From the NCBI GenBank assembly GCA_947303825.1, contig CAMYZK010000079.1, positions 1 to 9,185 on the forward strand: a DNA stretch of 9,185 bases. The letters run 5' to 3'. Origin of the DNA: an uncultured Prevotella sp. (GTDB taxonomy: Bacteria > Bacteroidota > Bacteroidia > Bacteroidales > Bacteroidaceae). Each line of letters begins with the position of its first letter. Position 1 is the first letter of the stretch. The notes under the pieces were generated by a model. It saw only the letters and a list, made by a program, of their open reading frames with translations, did no database searches and was not told the origin of the DNA. Position numbers and translations under genes: made by a program. This document shows positions 1-7,015 of this stretch, piece after piece.

Positions 1-1
1 G

Positions 2-535
2 TACAAGGTGCAAGTTGAGCTCTGGAGAGAGTCAAGAGAAGGCTATATCTCCAAGGACTGTTGTGAAGAAGTTGAACCTACTCCTATTACAGAAGAAATA
101 CTTGAGAAGATAGACGAAGAAAACGGAGAATCTCGACATTATTTGGTAAAGAAAGGAAAATACAAGAACCTGTGTCTAAAATCATATATTCACGAAGAAG
201 AGGGTTTTCTTGGTGAACTTTTAGTCATAGGAGAATTGAAAGACGGTGTCCTGCTATATTCGAATTATGACTGTGCGTATTTGGAGAACACAAACTCTGA
301 AGTCATAGAGTTTGAAAGTCCTAACAGAATTACCTATGGGGCCTCCCATGTCTACAAAGCTAAAAACAAAGAGAGAACGGTACTAGATACCCATAAAATC
401 ACCGATGACCTGATAGAAGAGTTGTTACATAGCTTAAAGGAAACACACACACTGTTCATTAGCGCAGATTATTATTTTCCTGGTATCAATGAATACAGGA
501 ATCTGTTTTCATATACCTTTCCTCTCAATGACTAG
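2..535 (+). CDS. Hypothetical acidic protein, 5'-truncated by the window edge
   Basis: The reading frame is open from base 2 to a TAG stop at 533-535 and covers about 177 residues. A GTG at 8 could be read as a start. However, the visible protein has no methionine codon at all, so the true start probably lies upstream of the window. I do not recognise the family. The protein is rich in Glu and Asp, has no signal peptide or membrane segment in the visible part, and has an aromatic C-terminal stretch (ISADYYFPGINEYRNLF). The gene is visibly more AT-rich than all genes to its right, which may mean a different origin. A small, acidic, soluble, AT-rich protein is compatible with an immunity protein of a polymorphic toxin system, but nothing in the sequence proves this. 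It converges on the minus-strand genes, and no clear terminator follows its stop. Confidence 0.6.
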   Translation, partial: YKVQVELWRESREGYISKDCCEEVEPTPITEEILEKIDEENGESRHYLVKKGKYKNLCLKSYIHEEEGFLGELLVIGELKDGVLLYSNYDCAYLENTNSEVIEFESPNRITYGASHVYKAKNKERTVLDTHKITDDLIEELLHSLKETHTLFISADYYFPGINEYRNLFSYTFPLND

Positions 536-656
536 TCAGCGGAGGAATTTGTCAAATCAGTACTCTGACAGCGTGAACTTCGGCATCACATGTGCGTGAT
601 TAGGACTCAAATCAGTTAGAGTTACATCTGATTATGGCAGAACTGGCGGCCCAATA

Positions 657-697
657 TAAAAAAAACAAAAGCGATGGACTTCACAGCCGACCGCTTT
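657..697 (-). terminator. Intrinsic terminator of the putative small RNA
   Basis: Read on the minus strand, AAAGCG (692-697) pairs with CGCTTT (668-673) around an 18-nt loop. The loop can itself fold by GGCT/AGTCC pairing with one bulge. The stem is followed by TTTTG and then a run of eight T (658-665), the classical layout of a rho-independent terminator. Confidence 0.65.
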
Positions 698-750
698 AGC
701 TTCAATAGGTATTAGTTCTTTTAAGGTAAAAAGATTGTTTTCAGGATAAC
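658..750 (-). ncRNA. Putative small non-coding RNA (~90 nt)
   Basis: On the minus strand a full promoter (TTTG, 20-nt spacer, TAACTTTG) ends at 756. It predicts a start near 749-751, and an intrinsic terminator ends the transcript near 658. The transcript has no meaningful open frame. Two elements precede the terminator: a hairpin with stem CUUUU/AAAAG (729-733 with 718-722) and loop UACCUU, and an AU-rich element AAUACCUAUU (704-713) that may form a small hairpin exposing ACCU. The same UACCU word is thus displayed twice. The unit stands alone between two convergent genes, after the operon's own terminator, so it is not simply a 3' UTR. I cannot assign it to a named RNA family. A Bacteroidales-specific regulatory RNA is possible. 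Confidence 0.55.
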
Positions 751-755
751 GTGGG

Positions 756-787
756 CAAAGTTACGCAAAGTTTTTGAATGTTGCAAA
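756..787 (-). promoter_or_regulatory. Bacteroidota-type promoter for the putative small RNA
   Basis: On the minus strand TTTG (784-787) is followed by a 20-nt spacer and TAACTTTG (756-763). This matches the TTTG-N19-21-TAnnTTTG consensus of the primary sigma factor in Bacteroidota. No coding frame lies downstream on this strand before the next terminator, so the promoter appears to serve a non-coding transcript. Confidence 0.65.
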
Positions 788-809
788 CTTTTCTTAAACT
801 TTTTTTTAT

Positions 810-833
810 AAAAAATGTTGTGCGGGGGCACAA
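810..833 (-). terminator. Intrinsic terminator after the helicase gene
   Basis: On the minus strand TTGTGC (828-833) and GCACAA (818-823) form a perfect 6-bp stem with a CCCC loop, followed by CA and six T (810-815). It lies about 44 nt past the helicase stop and would end the lpxA-miaA-mrcA-helicase transcript. On the plus strand the same hairpin is followed only by TTTCTTG, so any action on the converging gene would be weak. Confidence 0.7.
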
Positions 834-876
834 TTTCTTGACATATGCCTAAAAAACTATTTGGCTGTGCAATCGT

Positions 877-2679
877 TTATTTTTTCAGTTTTTTCAGCCT
901 GCGCCGCGCATCGTTGGCATCTGGGTATACTTCGAGGGCTTTCTCGTAGTTTCTGATGGCAGCATCGGTCATGTGTTCGCGCTCGCACTCCTTGCCCATG
1001 AGGGTGTATTCGGCAGCAAGTCGTCGCAGCTTCTCGTCATACTCTTTCTGTCGCTGTAAGAGTGTCTCTATCTCCTCCCGCTGCCTGTTGATGACCTGCA
1101 GCTTACGGCTTATATACCTGCGCGCCACAGGTTTCTCTATGTCGTAACGGCTGTGTATGGCCAGGAAGAAATGGTGGAGGAACTGCTGGAAGTCGCCCTT
1201 GTCGAAAGCCCTGATGGCATCGCGGTACTGGCGGTCGGCCTTGCCTTCCTGCATGGCCTGGCTAATGGCCAACGGGTCGTTGTAGCGGCGTGCAAACTGT
1301 ACCACCTCCGCGCGCACGAAGATGTCTTGCAGGCGCAGCGGTGCCACCAGTGTGATGCCCTGCAGGGAGGTGCATCGCGACAGTGCGACGTAGGTCTGTC
1401 CGCCGGCAAAGGCGCCTCCGGTGAAGTCTATGCAGACGTTGGTGAACGTCAGTCCCTGGCTCTTGTGCACGGTGATGGCCCATGCCAGGCGCAGCGGAAA
1501 CTGGGTGTAGGTGCCCAGGAGCTGCTCTTCTACCTTCTGCTCCTTCTCGTTGAAGACATACCTCACGTTCTCCCACACCTCACGCTCCACGGCATAGTAC
1601 TCGCCGTTTTCTGCCTGCACGGAGATGATGCCGGCCTCCTCGTCAATCTCTATCACGGTGCCGAGGGTGCCGTTGACCCAGCGTTTCTCCATGTCGTTGC
1701 GTATGAAGATGACCTGTGCGCCCAGCTTGACGTAAAGCTCCAGGGGTGTGGGGAACGACTGTTCGGGGAAGTCGCCCTTTGTCCACCCCTTGAACATGGC
1801 GGGCTGCCCTTCGAGCATGGCCAGCCGCTGCTCGTTGATGTGGTCTACGGTGTCGCGGCGGGTGGCGAGCGTTATGCGCAGTTCTGAATAAGGATGGGAG
1901 GATGGGGAATGGACAGGGAGGGAGGAAGAGGTGGTGGTGTCGGTGATGGGAGATGAATGGTCTACCCTCGCGTTGAGCTCGCGCAGGTCGCCGTCGGTAG
2001 CCCGGTTCTGCCTGATGCGGTCGAGCATGGCAATGAAGTGCTCGTCTTTCTGCCTGTAGACCTTGCGCAGCTCTATAGAGACGAGCTGCATGTGCTGCCA
2101 CACCTTGGCATTGAAGAAGTAGGCACTCTGATAGAAGGGGCTGAGCAGCTGGCGGTCGTCTTCTTTCACCACCGGCTCGAGCTGGTAAATGTCGCCCACG
2201 AGGAGGAGCTGCTTGCCTCCGAAGGGTTCGTAGCTGCGGGTGTATATGCGCAGCACCTTGTCGATGAAGTCAACGATGTCGGCCCTCACCATCGAGATCT
2301 CGTCGATGATGATAAGCTCGAGCTCGCGCAGCAGCTTACGCTGTGCACCGTTGTATTTGAGTGTCTCCTTGATGTGCCGCCGGTCGTAGCGGCTATCGCT
2401 GGGCAGCAGGGGGTGGAAGGGCAGCTTGAAGAAGCTGTGCAGTGTCTGTCCGCCTACATTGATGGCAGCGATGCCAGTGGGAGCCAGCACCACCGTCTTC
2501 TTCTTGGTGTGGCCAACGACATACTTGAGGAAGGTGGACTTGCCCGTTCCTGCCTTTCCTGTGAGGAAGAGGGAGCGGCGTGTGAAGTCTACAATCTGCA
2601 GGGCATCCTGCCACTCCTTGTTGTCGAGGTCGAGATCCAGCTGCTGTTCCTGCTTCTTACTGCTGCTCGTTGTTGTCAT
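877..2679 (-). CDS. Pif1/RecD2-like SF1 DNA helicase with C-terminal TPR-like segment
   Basis: The protein has 600 residues and is a predicted ATP-dependent DNA helicase acting in replication or repair in the cytoplasm. Visible SF1 motifs are the Walker A box GKAGTGKST (41-49), APTGIAAINVGGQTLHSFF (66-84), Walker B IIIDEIS (123-129), LLVGDIYQLEPV (159-170), VYRQ (207-210), WAITVHKSQGLTF (400-412) and YVALSRCTSL (430-439), all typical of the Pif1/RecD branch. The C terminus has a charged helical stretch (about 517-555) and one TPR-like repeat (about 557-590, with AIRNYEKALEVYP). I chose the ATG at 2677-2679. A longer frame starts at a TTG at 2784 and would only add a basic, Ser/Thr-rich tail read out of mrcA. 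With the ATG start the gene overlaps the mrcA end by 23 bp, which suggests translational coupling. Residues about 241-264 are an odd Ser/Thr/Pro-rich insertion (see the repeat entry). The family call is firm; the exact cellular role is not. Confidence 0.9.
   Translation of the reverse strand: MTTTSSSKKQEQQLDLDLDNKEWQDALQIVDFTRRSLFLTGKAGTGKSTFLKYVVGHTKKKTVVLAPTGIAAINVGGQTLHSFFKLPFHPLLPSDSRYDRRHIKETLKYNGAQRKLLRELELIIIDEISMVRADIVDFIDKVLRIYTRSYEPFGGKQLLLVGDIYQLEPVVKEDDRQLLSPFYQSAYFFNAKVWQHMQLVSIELRKVYRQKDEHFIAMLDRIRQNRATDGDLRELNARVDHSSPITDTTTSSSLPVHSPSSHPYSELRITLATRRDTVDHINEQRLAMLEGQPAMFKGWTKGDFPEQSFPTPLELYVKLGAQVIFIRNDMEKRWVNGTLGTVIEIDEEAGIISVQAENGEYYAVEREVWENVRYVFNEKEQKVEEQLLGTYTQFPLRLAWAITVHKSQGLTFTNVCIDFTGGAFAGGQTYVALSRCTSLQGITLVAPLRLQDIFVRAEVVQFARRYNDPLAISQAMQEGKADRQYRDAIRAFDKGDFQQFLHHFFLAIHSRYDIEKPVARRYISRKLQVINRQREEIETLLQRQKEYDEKLRRLAAEYTLMGKECEREHMTDAAIRNYEKALEVYPDANDARRRLKKLKK
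1888..1960. repeat. Purine-rich low-complexity tract inside the helicase gene (G4-like)
   Basis: The plus strand here is almost all purine, with imperfect repeats of GGGAGGATGGGGAATGG type. Four G runs occur at 1896-1898, 1904-1907, 1916-1918 and 1920-1922, with loops of 5, 8 and 1 nt. This is a relaxed G-quadruplex pattern on the template strand. It encodes the Ser/Thr/Pro-rich residues 241-264 between the VYRQ motif region and the next conserved block (RITLATRRDTVDHINEQ). The tract keeps the reading frame. Confidence 0.6.
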
Positions 2680-5137
2680 GGTTGATGTTGGCGTCGGCTG
2701 GCGGGTCTTTGGGTACGACGGGTGCGTCGTCAGGCTCGTCGTCGGTCTTCTGCTGTTCGTTGACCACAAACTCGTCGTCGTCAAGGTTGTTCAGGTCTTC
2801 CAGCGAGAACCAAGGAATGCTGTCCAGCTTCACGCCGCCTCCGTAGCACTCCCACTGTGCAGCCTCTATCTCGGGGTCGCGGCAAGGCTCGAACTTGGCA
2901 TGATAGCAGCTGAAGCGCTCGTCGTCGAGCACGCTCTTGAGGAAACGTCCGCAGACGGGCAGTGCGGTCTTACCGCCCTGGCCCAGTGCACCGGTACGGA
3001 AGTGTATCACTCGGTACTCTCCTCCCACCCATGCTCCGCACACCATTTTTGGGCTGATGCCAATGAACCATCCGTCGGCATTGTTGTTTGACGTTCCTGT
3101 CTTTCCGCCAAACTCGGTATCGTCGTGCTTGCCCACAAACTGCTTCAGGGCATGGCTGGTACCTGCCAGTCCGCCCTTGAGCATCTGCTGCATGAAGAAG
3201 GCACTGCGGTAGGGGATGGCCTCTCGTCCCTTGTCCTTTGCCCGGTATATCTCGTTTCCGTCACGGTCGAGTATGCGTGTCACGAAGACGGGGTCGAAGG
3301 CCAGACCGTCGTTGGCCACCGTGCAGTAGGAGTTGACCATCTCGAGCAGGTTGACATTGCTGGCACCGAGGGCTAGCGAGGGCAGCTCCTGCAGCTTGCT
3401 CTTTATGCCCATGGCATGTGCCGTGCGCGCCACATGCTCTATGCCCACATCCTGTCCCAGCTGTGCCGCAATGGTGTTGAGACTCTTGGCAAAGGCCGTC
3501 CTGAGTGGCATACTGGCCCCCGACACTCCTCCGCTGGCGTTGTGGGGAGTCCAGTTGCCTATGTGGTAGCTTTTATCGACATAGGGCTTGCATGGAGTCA
3601 TGCCCTGGTTCATGGCCTCGGTATATACAAAGAGCTTGAAGGTAGAGCCCGGCTGTCGTCCGGATGTCACCTTGTCGTACTTCCAGGTGTTGAAGTCCAC
3701 ATCGCCCACCCATGCCTTGATATGTCCGGTGTGAGGCTCCATGGCCAGAAAGCCGCAGTGCATGAAGCGGGTGATGTAGCGCAGAGAGTCCATGGTGCTC
3801 ATCTTGCGCGTTATCTTGCCGTCGTAGCTGAAGAGCTCCACGTCGTGGGGCTTGTTCATGTAGTGCCACACGGAGTCGGGATTGTCGGGATACTTGTGCT
3901 GCAGGTATTTGTAGATGGGCTGGCGGCGGGCAATGTTCTCTATGAAGTTGGGTATCTCACGGTAGCGTGCATCCTGCCAGGGGTTCTGGTTGCCCCAATG
4001 CTGGTAGAAGTTCTTCTGTATCTCCTTCATCTGTTCCCATACGGCCTCCTCTGCATGCTTCTGCAGTCGAGTGTCGATGGTGGTATAGATTTTCAGTCCG
4101 TCGGTATAGGGGTCTATCTTGTGTTCCTTGAACCACTTCTGCATATGGTCGAGCAGAGCGCGGCGGAAGTAGTTGGCCTGTCCGTCGTAGGCTTTCTCCA
4201 CACTGTAGTTAAGCTCTATGGGGAGCTGGCACAGCGAGTCGTGCTCGGCGCGTGTGAGGTGTCCGTGCTCGAGCATGTTGGAGAGCACCACGTTGCGTCG
4301 TTTCAGACTGTTCTCGGGATTGATGCGGGGGTTGTAGGTGGTGGTGGCCTTCAGCATGCCAACGAGGACCGCGGCCTGCTCTACGCGGAGTTCCTTCGGA
4401 GTAATGCCGAAGTAGGTCTTACATGCCGTCTTGATGCCGTAGGAGTTGGAGCCGAAGTCGACGGTGTTGGCATACATGGTGAGTATCTCCTCCTTGGAGA
4501 AGTTCCACTCCAGCTTGAGCGATGTCACCCACTCTTTGCTTTTCATCACGAGCATGCGCATGCCGGGAATCTTGCCCAGCAGTCCGGTGCTGTATTCAGT
4601 CCTCACGCGGAAGAGGTTCTTGGCCAGCTGCTGTGTGATGGTCGAGGCACCGCGAGCATCGCTGTGCACCACATAGTCTTTGAGTGCTGCGAAGACCGCA
4701 GCCACGTCGACGCCATGGTGATTGTAGAAGCGCACGTCTTCGGTGTCGATGAGTGCCTTCCAGAAGACAGGGTTCACGTCCTTGTATTTCACCGGTGTGC
4801 GGTTCTCGCTGAATATCTTGCCTATCATCACGCTGTCGGCACTGTACATCTCAGAAGCCTGTGCGGGGCGCATGCTCTTTATGTCGTCCATGCTGGGCGA
4901 CTTGCCAAAGAGTCCGAGGAAGTCGATGTCTACTGCCCCCAGGTATAGTATGATGAAAAGAAAGAAAGACACTACGGCCGAGAGTATCTTGACATACCAC
5001 GGCTTACCCTTGTAGAGCCAGGCATACCATCTGAAGGGAGCCGTGGCATAGTGCCAGGTGCGTTTGGCCAGCCAGAGTAGCATCTGCTTCTTTGTCTTCT
5101 TCTTTGGCTGAAACTCGGTTAGTTCTTCATAGTCCAT
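2657..5137 (-). CDS. mrcA: Class A penicillin-binding protein (PBP1A-like), bifunctional transglycosylase/transpeptidase
   Basis: This 826-residue enzyme polymerises lipid II into glycan strands and cross-links the peptides on the outer face of the inner membrane. A basic cytoplasmic N terminus precedes one membrane segment (about 49-70). The GT51 domain shows TEDVRFYNHHGVD (132-144, catalytic Glu133), RGASTITQQLAKNLF (162-176), and KSKEWVTSLKLEWNFSKEEIL (199-219, second Glu at 202). The transpeptidase domain shows STFK (498-501, nucleophile Ser498), SLN (552-554) and KTGT (679-682). All catalytic motifs are intact and the length is normal for the class. The C-terminal tail (about 781-826) is acidic and low in complexity. 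The ATG overlaps the miaA stop by 11 bp, so translation is probably coupled. No promoter is visible just upstream, so it should be transcribed with miaA. The class is very sure; the choice of symbol among mrcA/ponA names is conventional. Confidence 0.95.
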   Translation of the reverse strand: MDYEELTEFQPKKKTKKQMLLWLAKRTWHYATAPFRWYAWLYKGKPWYVKILSAVVSFFLFIILYLGAVDIDFLGLFGKSPSMDDIKSMRPAQASEMYSADSVMIGKIFSENRTPVKYKDVNPVFWKALIDTEDVRFYNHHGVDVAAVFAALKDYVVHSDARGASTITQQLAKNLFRVRTEYSTGLLGKIPGMRMLVMKSKEWVTSLKLEWNFSKEEILTMYANTVDFGSNSYGIKTACKTYFGITPKELRVEQAAVLVGMLKATTTYNPRINPENSLKRRNVVLSNMLEHGHLTRAEHDSLCQLPIELNYSVEKAYDGQANYFRRALLDHMQKWFKEHKIDPYTDGLKIYTTIDTRLQKHAEEAVWEQMKEIQKNFYQHWGNQNPWQDARYREIPNFIENIARRQPIYKYLQHKYPDNPDSVWHYMNKPHDVELFSYDGKITRKMSTMDSLRYITRFMHCGFLAMEPHTGHIKAWVGDVDFNTWKYDKVTSGRQPGSTFKLFVYTEAMNQGMTPCKPYVDKSYHIGNWTPHNASGGVSGASMPLRTAFAKSLNTIAAQLGQDVGIEHVARTAHAMGIKSKLQELPSLALGASNVNLLEMVNSYCTVANDGLAFDPVFVTRILDRDGNEIYRAKDKGREAIPYRSAFFMQQMLKGGLAGTSHALKQFVGKHDDTEFGGKTGTSNNNADGWFIGISPKMVCGAWVGGEYRVIHFRTGALGQGGKTALPVCGRFLKSVLDDERFSCYHAKFEPCRDPEIEAAQWECYGGGVKLDSIPWFSLEDLNNLDDDEFVVNEQQKTDDEPDDAPVVPKDPPADANINHDNNEQQ

Positions 5138-6092
5138 TATTCTCTATATAGCTTATAATAAGGTTTTTGTCATCGGGCGACATCCAGGTCACTCCTGGGT
5201 CTTTCTTCAGCCATGTGAGCTGTTTACGGGCATATCGGCGTGTATTGCCTTTCATACGCTCCACCGCCTCGTCGAGTGTCCACTTGCCGTCGAGGTAGGC
5301 AAACATCTCCTTGTATCCCACGGTGTTGAGTGCATTGGCATGGCGCAGGGGGAGCAGCTGCCGAGCCTCGTCGAGCAGTCCGTTTTGCATCATGGCATCA
5401 ACACGCCTGTTGATTCTTTCGTATATCTCTTCACGCTGGCGTGTGAGTCCTATCTTCACTATGCTGTACTGGCGGGGGGCATTGCAGCGCTCCATAGGCT
5501 GCACGCCACTGGCGTACGTGTGGCTGCCGCTGCCGTTTGCCAGCACAGCCCCCTTGCGGAAGGAGGTATAGGTGCGGCCCGTCATGTGGCATATCTCCAG
5601 TGCATGCACCACCCTGCGCGGATTCTTCCTGTCTACAATGGCATAGTGCTCAGGGTCGAGCTGCCTAAGCTCTTCGCACAGAGCCTCCAGCCCTTCCGTG
5701 GCCAGTCGCCGCTTCATGGTGGAGCGGGTCTCCTCGTCGACGGTAGGTATGTCGTCAATGCCGTTGCACACAGCGTCGATATACATCATCGAGCCACCGC
5801 TCATAAGGGCGAGGTCGTGTTCCTTGAACAAGTCGTCCAGAAGGGCTGTGGCCTGCTGCTCATACAGAGAAGCGCTGTAATACTCGTCAAGCGGCAGCAT
5901 GCCCACAAAATAGTGACGCACCTGCCGAAGCTGTTCCTCGGTAGGTGCGGCAGTACCTATACTCATGCCCTTGTATATCTGTCGGCTGTCGGCATTGATG
6001 ATGGGTATTCGGAAATATCGGGCTAAGTCCATGCAGAGCGACGTCTTGCCCACTGCCGTCGGACCTGTCACAACTATTAGCGTCTTACCCAT
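5127..6092 (-). CDS. miaA: tRNA dimethylallyltransferase MiaA
   Basis: The 321-residue protein transfers a dimethylallyl group to N6 of A37 in tRNAs that read UNN codons, the first step of i6A/ms2i6A modification. The P-loop GPTAVGKT is at 10-17, followed by INADSRQIYKGMSIGTA (32-48) with the catalytic-type Asp35. Next come SGGSMMYIDAV (98-108), NPRRVVHALEI (157-167), NTVGYKEMFAYLDG (256-269) and the basic tRNA-binding stretch RRYARKQLTWLKKD (285-298). I chose the ATG at 6090-6092 because it places the P-loop at the usual distance from the N terminus. The longer frame from 6125 would start at TTG. The segment about 183-207 is longer than the short basic linker usual in the family and is rich in Gly, Ser and Ala. 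A 64-bp gap separates it from lpxA with no promoter or terminator visible, so the two are probably co-transcribed. Confidence 0.95.
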   Translation of the reverse strand: MGKTLIVVTGPTAVGKTSLCMDLARYFRIPIINADSRQIYKGMSIGTAAPTEEQLRQVRHYFVGMLPLDEYYSASLYEQQATALLDDLFKEHDLALMSGGSMMYIDAVCNGIDDIPTVDEETRSTMKRRLATEGLEALCEELRQLDPEHYAIVDRKNPRRVVHALEICHMTGRTYTSFRKGAVLANGSGSHTYASGVQPMERCNAPRQYSIVKIGLTRQREEIYERINRRVDAMMQNGLLDEARQLLPLRHANALNTVGYKEMFAYLDGKWTLDEAVERMKGNTRRYARKQLTWLKKDPGVTWMSPDDKNLIISYIENNGL

Positions 6093-6156
6093 CACTGTTA
6101 TTCTACATTTTCCTTCTCCCGGCAAGTTTCCTCTACAAGGAGCCGATGAATGGGTA

Positions 6157-6927
6157 TTATCTTATGATACCCCTCTTGGAGGTCTCAATAAACGAGCAGA
6201 TGTAGTCCACTTCTTTCGAGTCGGGGTATTTGGCCCTTGCCTCGGCCAGCCCGTCCTTGACTATTCCCTGTGAATAGATGGTGCGGTAGGCATCGTGTAT
6301 CATCTCTATGGTCTCGTTGGAGAAGCCTCGGCGGCGCAGGCCTATCAGGTTTATCCCTGCATAGCGTATGGGCTCCTTGCCTGCAACTATATAGGGAGGG
6401 ATGTCCTGGCTGGTGCGGCTTCCACCCTGTATCATGACATAGCTGCCCACCCTGATGAACTGATGGAAGAGCACCTCGGCCGAGATGATGGCGTTGTCGT
6501 CGACCTCAACCTCGCCGGCAAACTTGGTAGAATTGCCAATGATGCATCCGTTGCCTATTATGCAGTCGTGGGCAATGTGCATGTTCTCCATGAGCAGGTT
6601 GTTGTTGCCCACCACGGTCTTTCCGCGCGAGGCCGTACCCCGGCTGATGGTGACATTCTCGCGTATGGAGTTGTTGTCGCCTATCACGCAGATGGTCTCC
6701 TCGCCCTTGAACTTAAGGTCTTGAGGCTTCGTAGAAATGCTTGCTCCCGGAAAGAATTCATTGCCCGAGCCGATGCGTGCACCGGTATGCAGCGTCACGC
6801 TGTTGAGCAGCCTATTGTTAGAGCCAAGCACCACATTTGAGTCGATAACGCAGAAGGGGCCTATCACATTGCCATCGCCAAGCTGGGCATCGGGCGAGAC
6901 TACTGCCAGCGGGTGTATTTGGTTCAT
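6157..6927 (-). CDS. lpxA: Acyl-ACP--UDP-N-acetylglucosamine O-acyltransferase LpxA
   Basis: The 256-residue cytosolic enzyme does the first step of lipid A synthesis, moving a 3-hydroxyacyl chain from ACP to the 3-OH of UDP-GlcNAc. The first two thirds are hexapeptide repeats of left-handed beta-helix type (for example VVLGSN, RIGSGN, IIGNGC). The sequence NLLMENMHIAHDC holds the catalytic His120, equivalent to E. coli His125. FHQF gives His155 (E. coli His160). QGGS places Gly168 at the acyl-length ruler position (E. coli Gly173). The helical C terminus contains LRRRGFSNETI (197-207) and ends SKRGIIR, as in the family. E. coli His144 corresponds to Glu139 in my hand alignment. The ATG at 6925-6927 is the natural start and its length is normal. 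The upstream neighbour is an SH3-like gene rather than lpxC/fabZ or lpxD, which often sit beside lpxA. Confidence 0.96.
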   Translation of the reverse strand: MNQIHPLAVVSPDAQLGDGNVIGPFCVIDSNVVLGSNNRLLNSVTLHTGARIGSGNEFFPGASISTKPQDLKFKGEETICVIGDNNSIRENVTISRGTASRGKTVVGNNNLLMENMHIAHDCIIGNGCIIGNSTKFAGEVEVDDNAIISAEVLFHQFIRVGSYVMIQGGSRTSQDIPPYIVAGKEPIRYAGINLIGLRRRGFSNETIEMIHDAYRTIYSQGIVKDGLAEARAKYPDSKEVDYICSFIETSKRGIIR

Positions 6928-6966
6928 CAGTCTTGTGTTTTTTGTTTATGTTTGTGATAACGGCTG

Positions 6967-6974
6967 CAAAATTA
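6967..6974 (-). promoter_or_regulatory. Possible -7 box upstream of lpxA
   Basis: TAATTTTG on the minus strand fits TAnnTTTG and lies 40 nt before the lpxA start, leaving a leader of about 33 nt. No TTTG is found at the proper distance upstream, so the promoter is supported by one box only. It would drive the lpxA-miaA-mrcA-helicase unit. Confidence 0.4.
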
Positions 6975-7015
6975 CTACTTTTTTTTCAATTACACGCATT
7001 ATTGCCCGCCTTTTT

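Larger units (their letters stand above)
536..876. other. 341-bp intergenic region between convergent genes
   Basis: This stretch has no credible protein gene. From right to left on the minus strand it contains the terminator of the helicase operon (810-833), a Bacteroidota-type promoter (756-787), a putative small RNA (658-750) and that RNA's terminator (657-697). The remaining part, 536-656, shows only modest inverted repeats: ATCAC/GTGAT at 585-600 and AATCAG/CTGATT at 610-633. Neither is followed by a T tract, and I assign no function to them. Confidence 0.6.

Noticed and set aside
585..633. Two inverted repeats (585-600 and 610-633) as a riboswitch or a terminator of the first gene
   Set aside because: The stems are only 5-6 bp, there is no T tract, and no regulated gene follows on the plus strand.
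1153..2685. Plus-strand open frames of over 240 residues opposite the helicase
   Set aside because: Same cause: they mirror conserved helicase codons and show no family features of their own.
2680..2784. N-terminal extension of the helicase to a TTG at 2784
   Set aside because: The 35 extra residues are read out of frame from the mrcA end, are low in complexity and resemble no helicase N terminus; an ATG at 2677-2679 is available.
3416..4948. A 510-residue open frame on the plus strand, opposite the PBP gene
   Set aside because: It is a shadow. The PBP on the other strand has every catalytic motif, and GC-rich codon use leaves long open antisense frames. The antisense product shows no recognisable motif and has no promoter.
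5505..5524. Inverted repeat GCCAC/GTGGC inside miaA
   Set aside because: A 5-bp stem within coding sequence is expected by chance and has no supporting context.
5340..6840. Plus-strand open frames opposite miaA and lpxA
   Set aside because: Both regions are fully explained by clear minus-strand enzymes; the antisense products are Ala/Val/Leu-rich shadow sequences.
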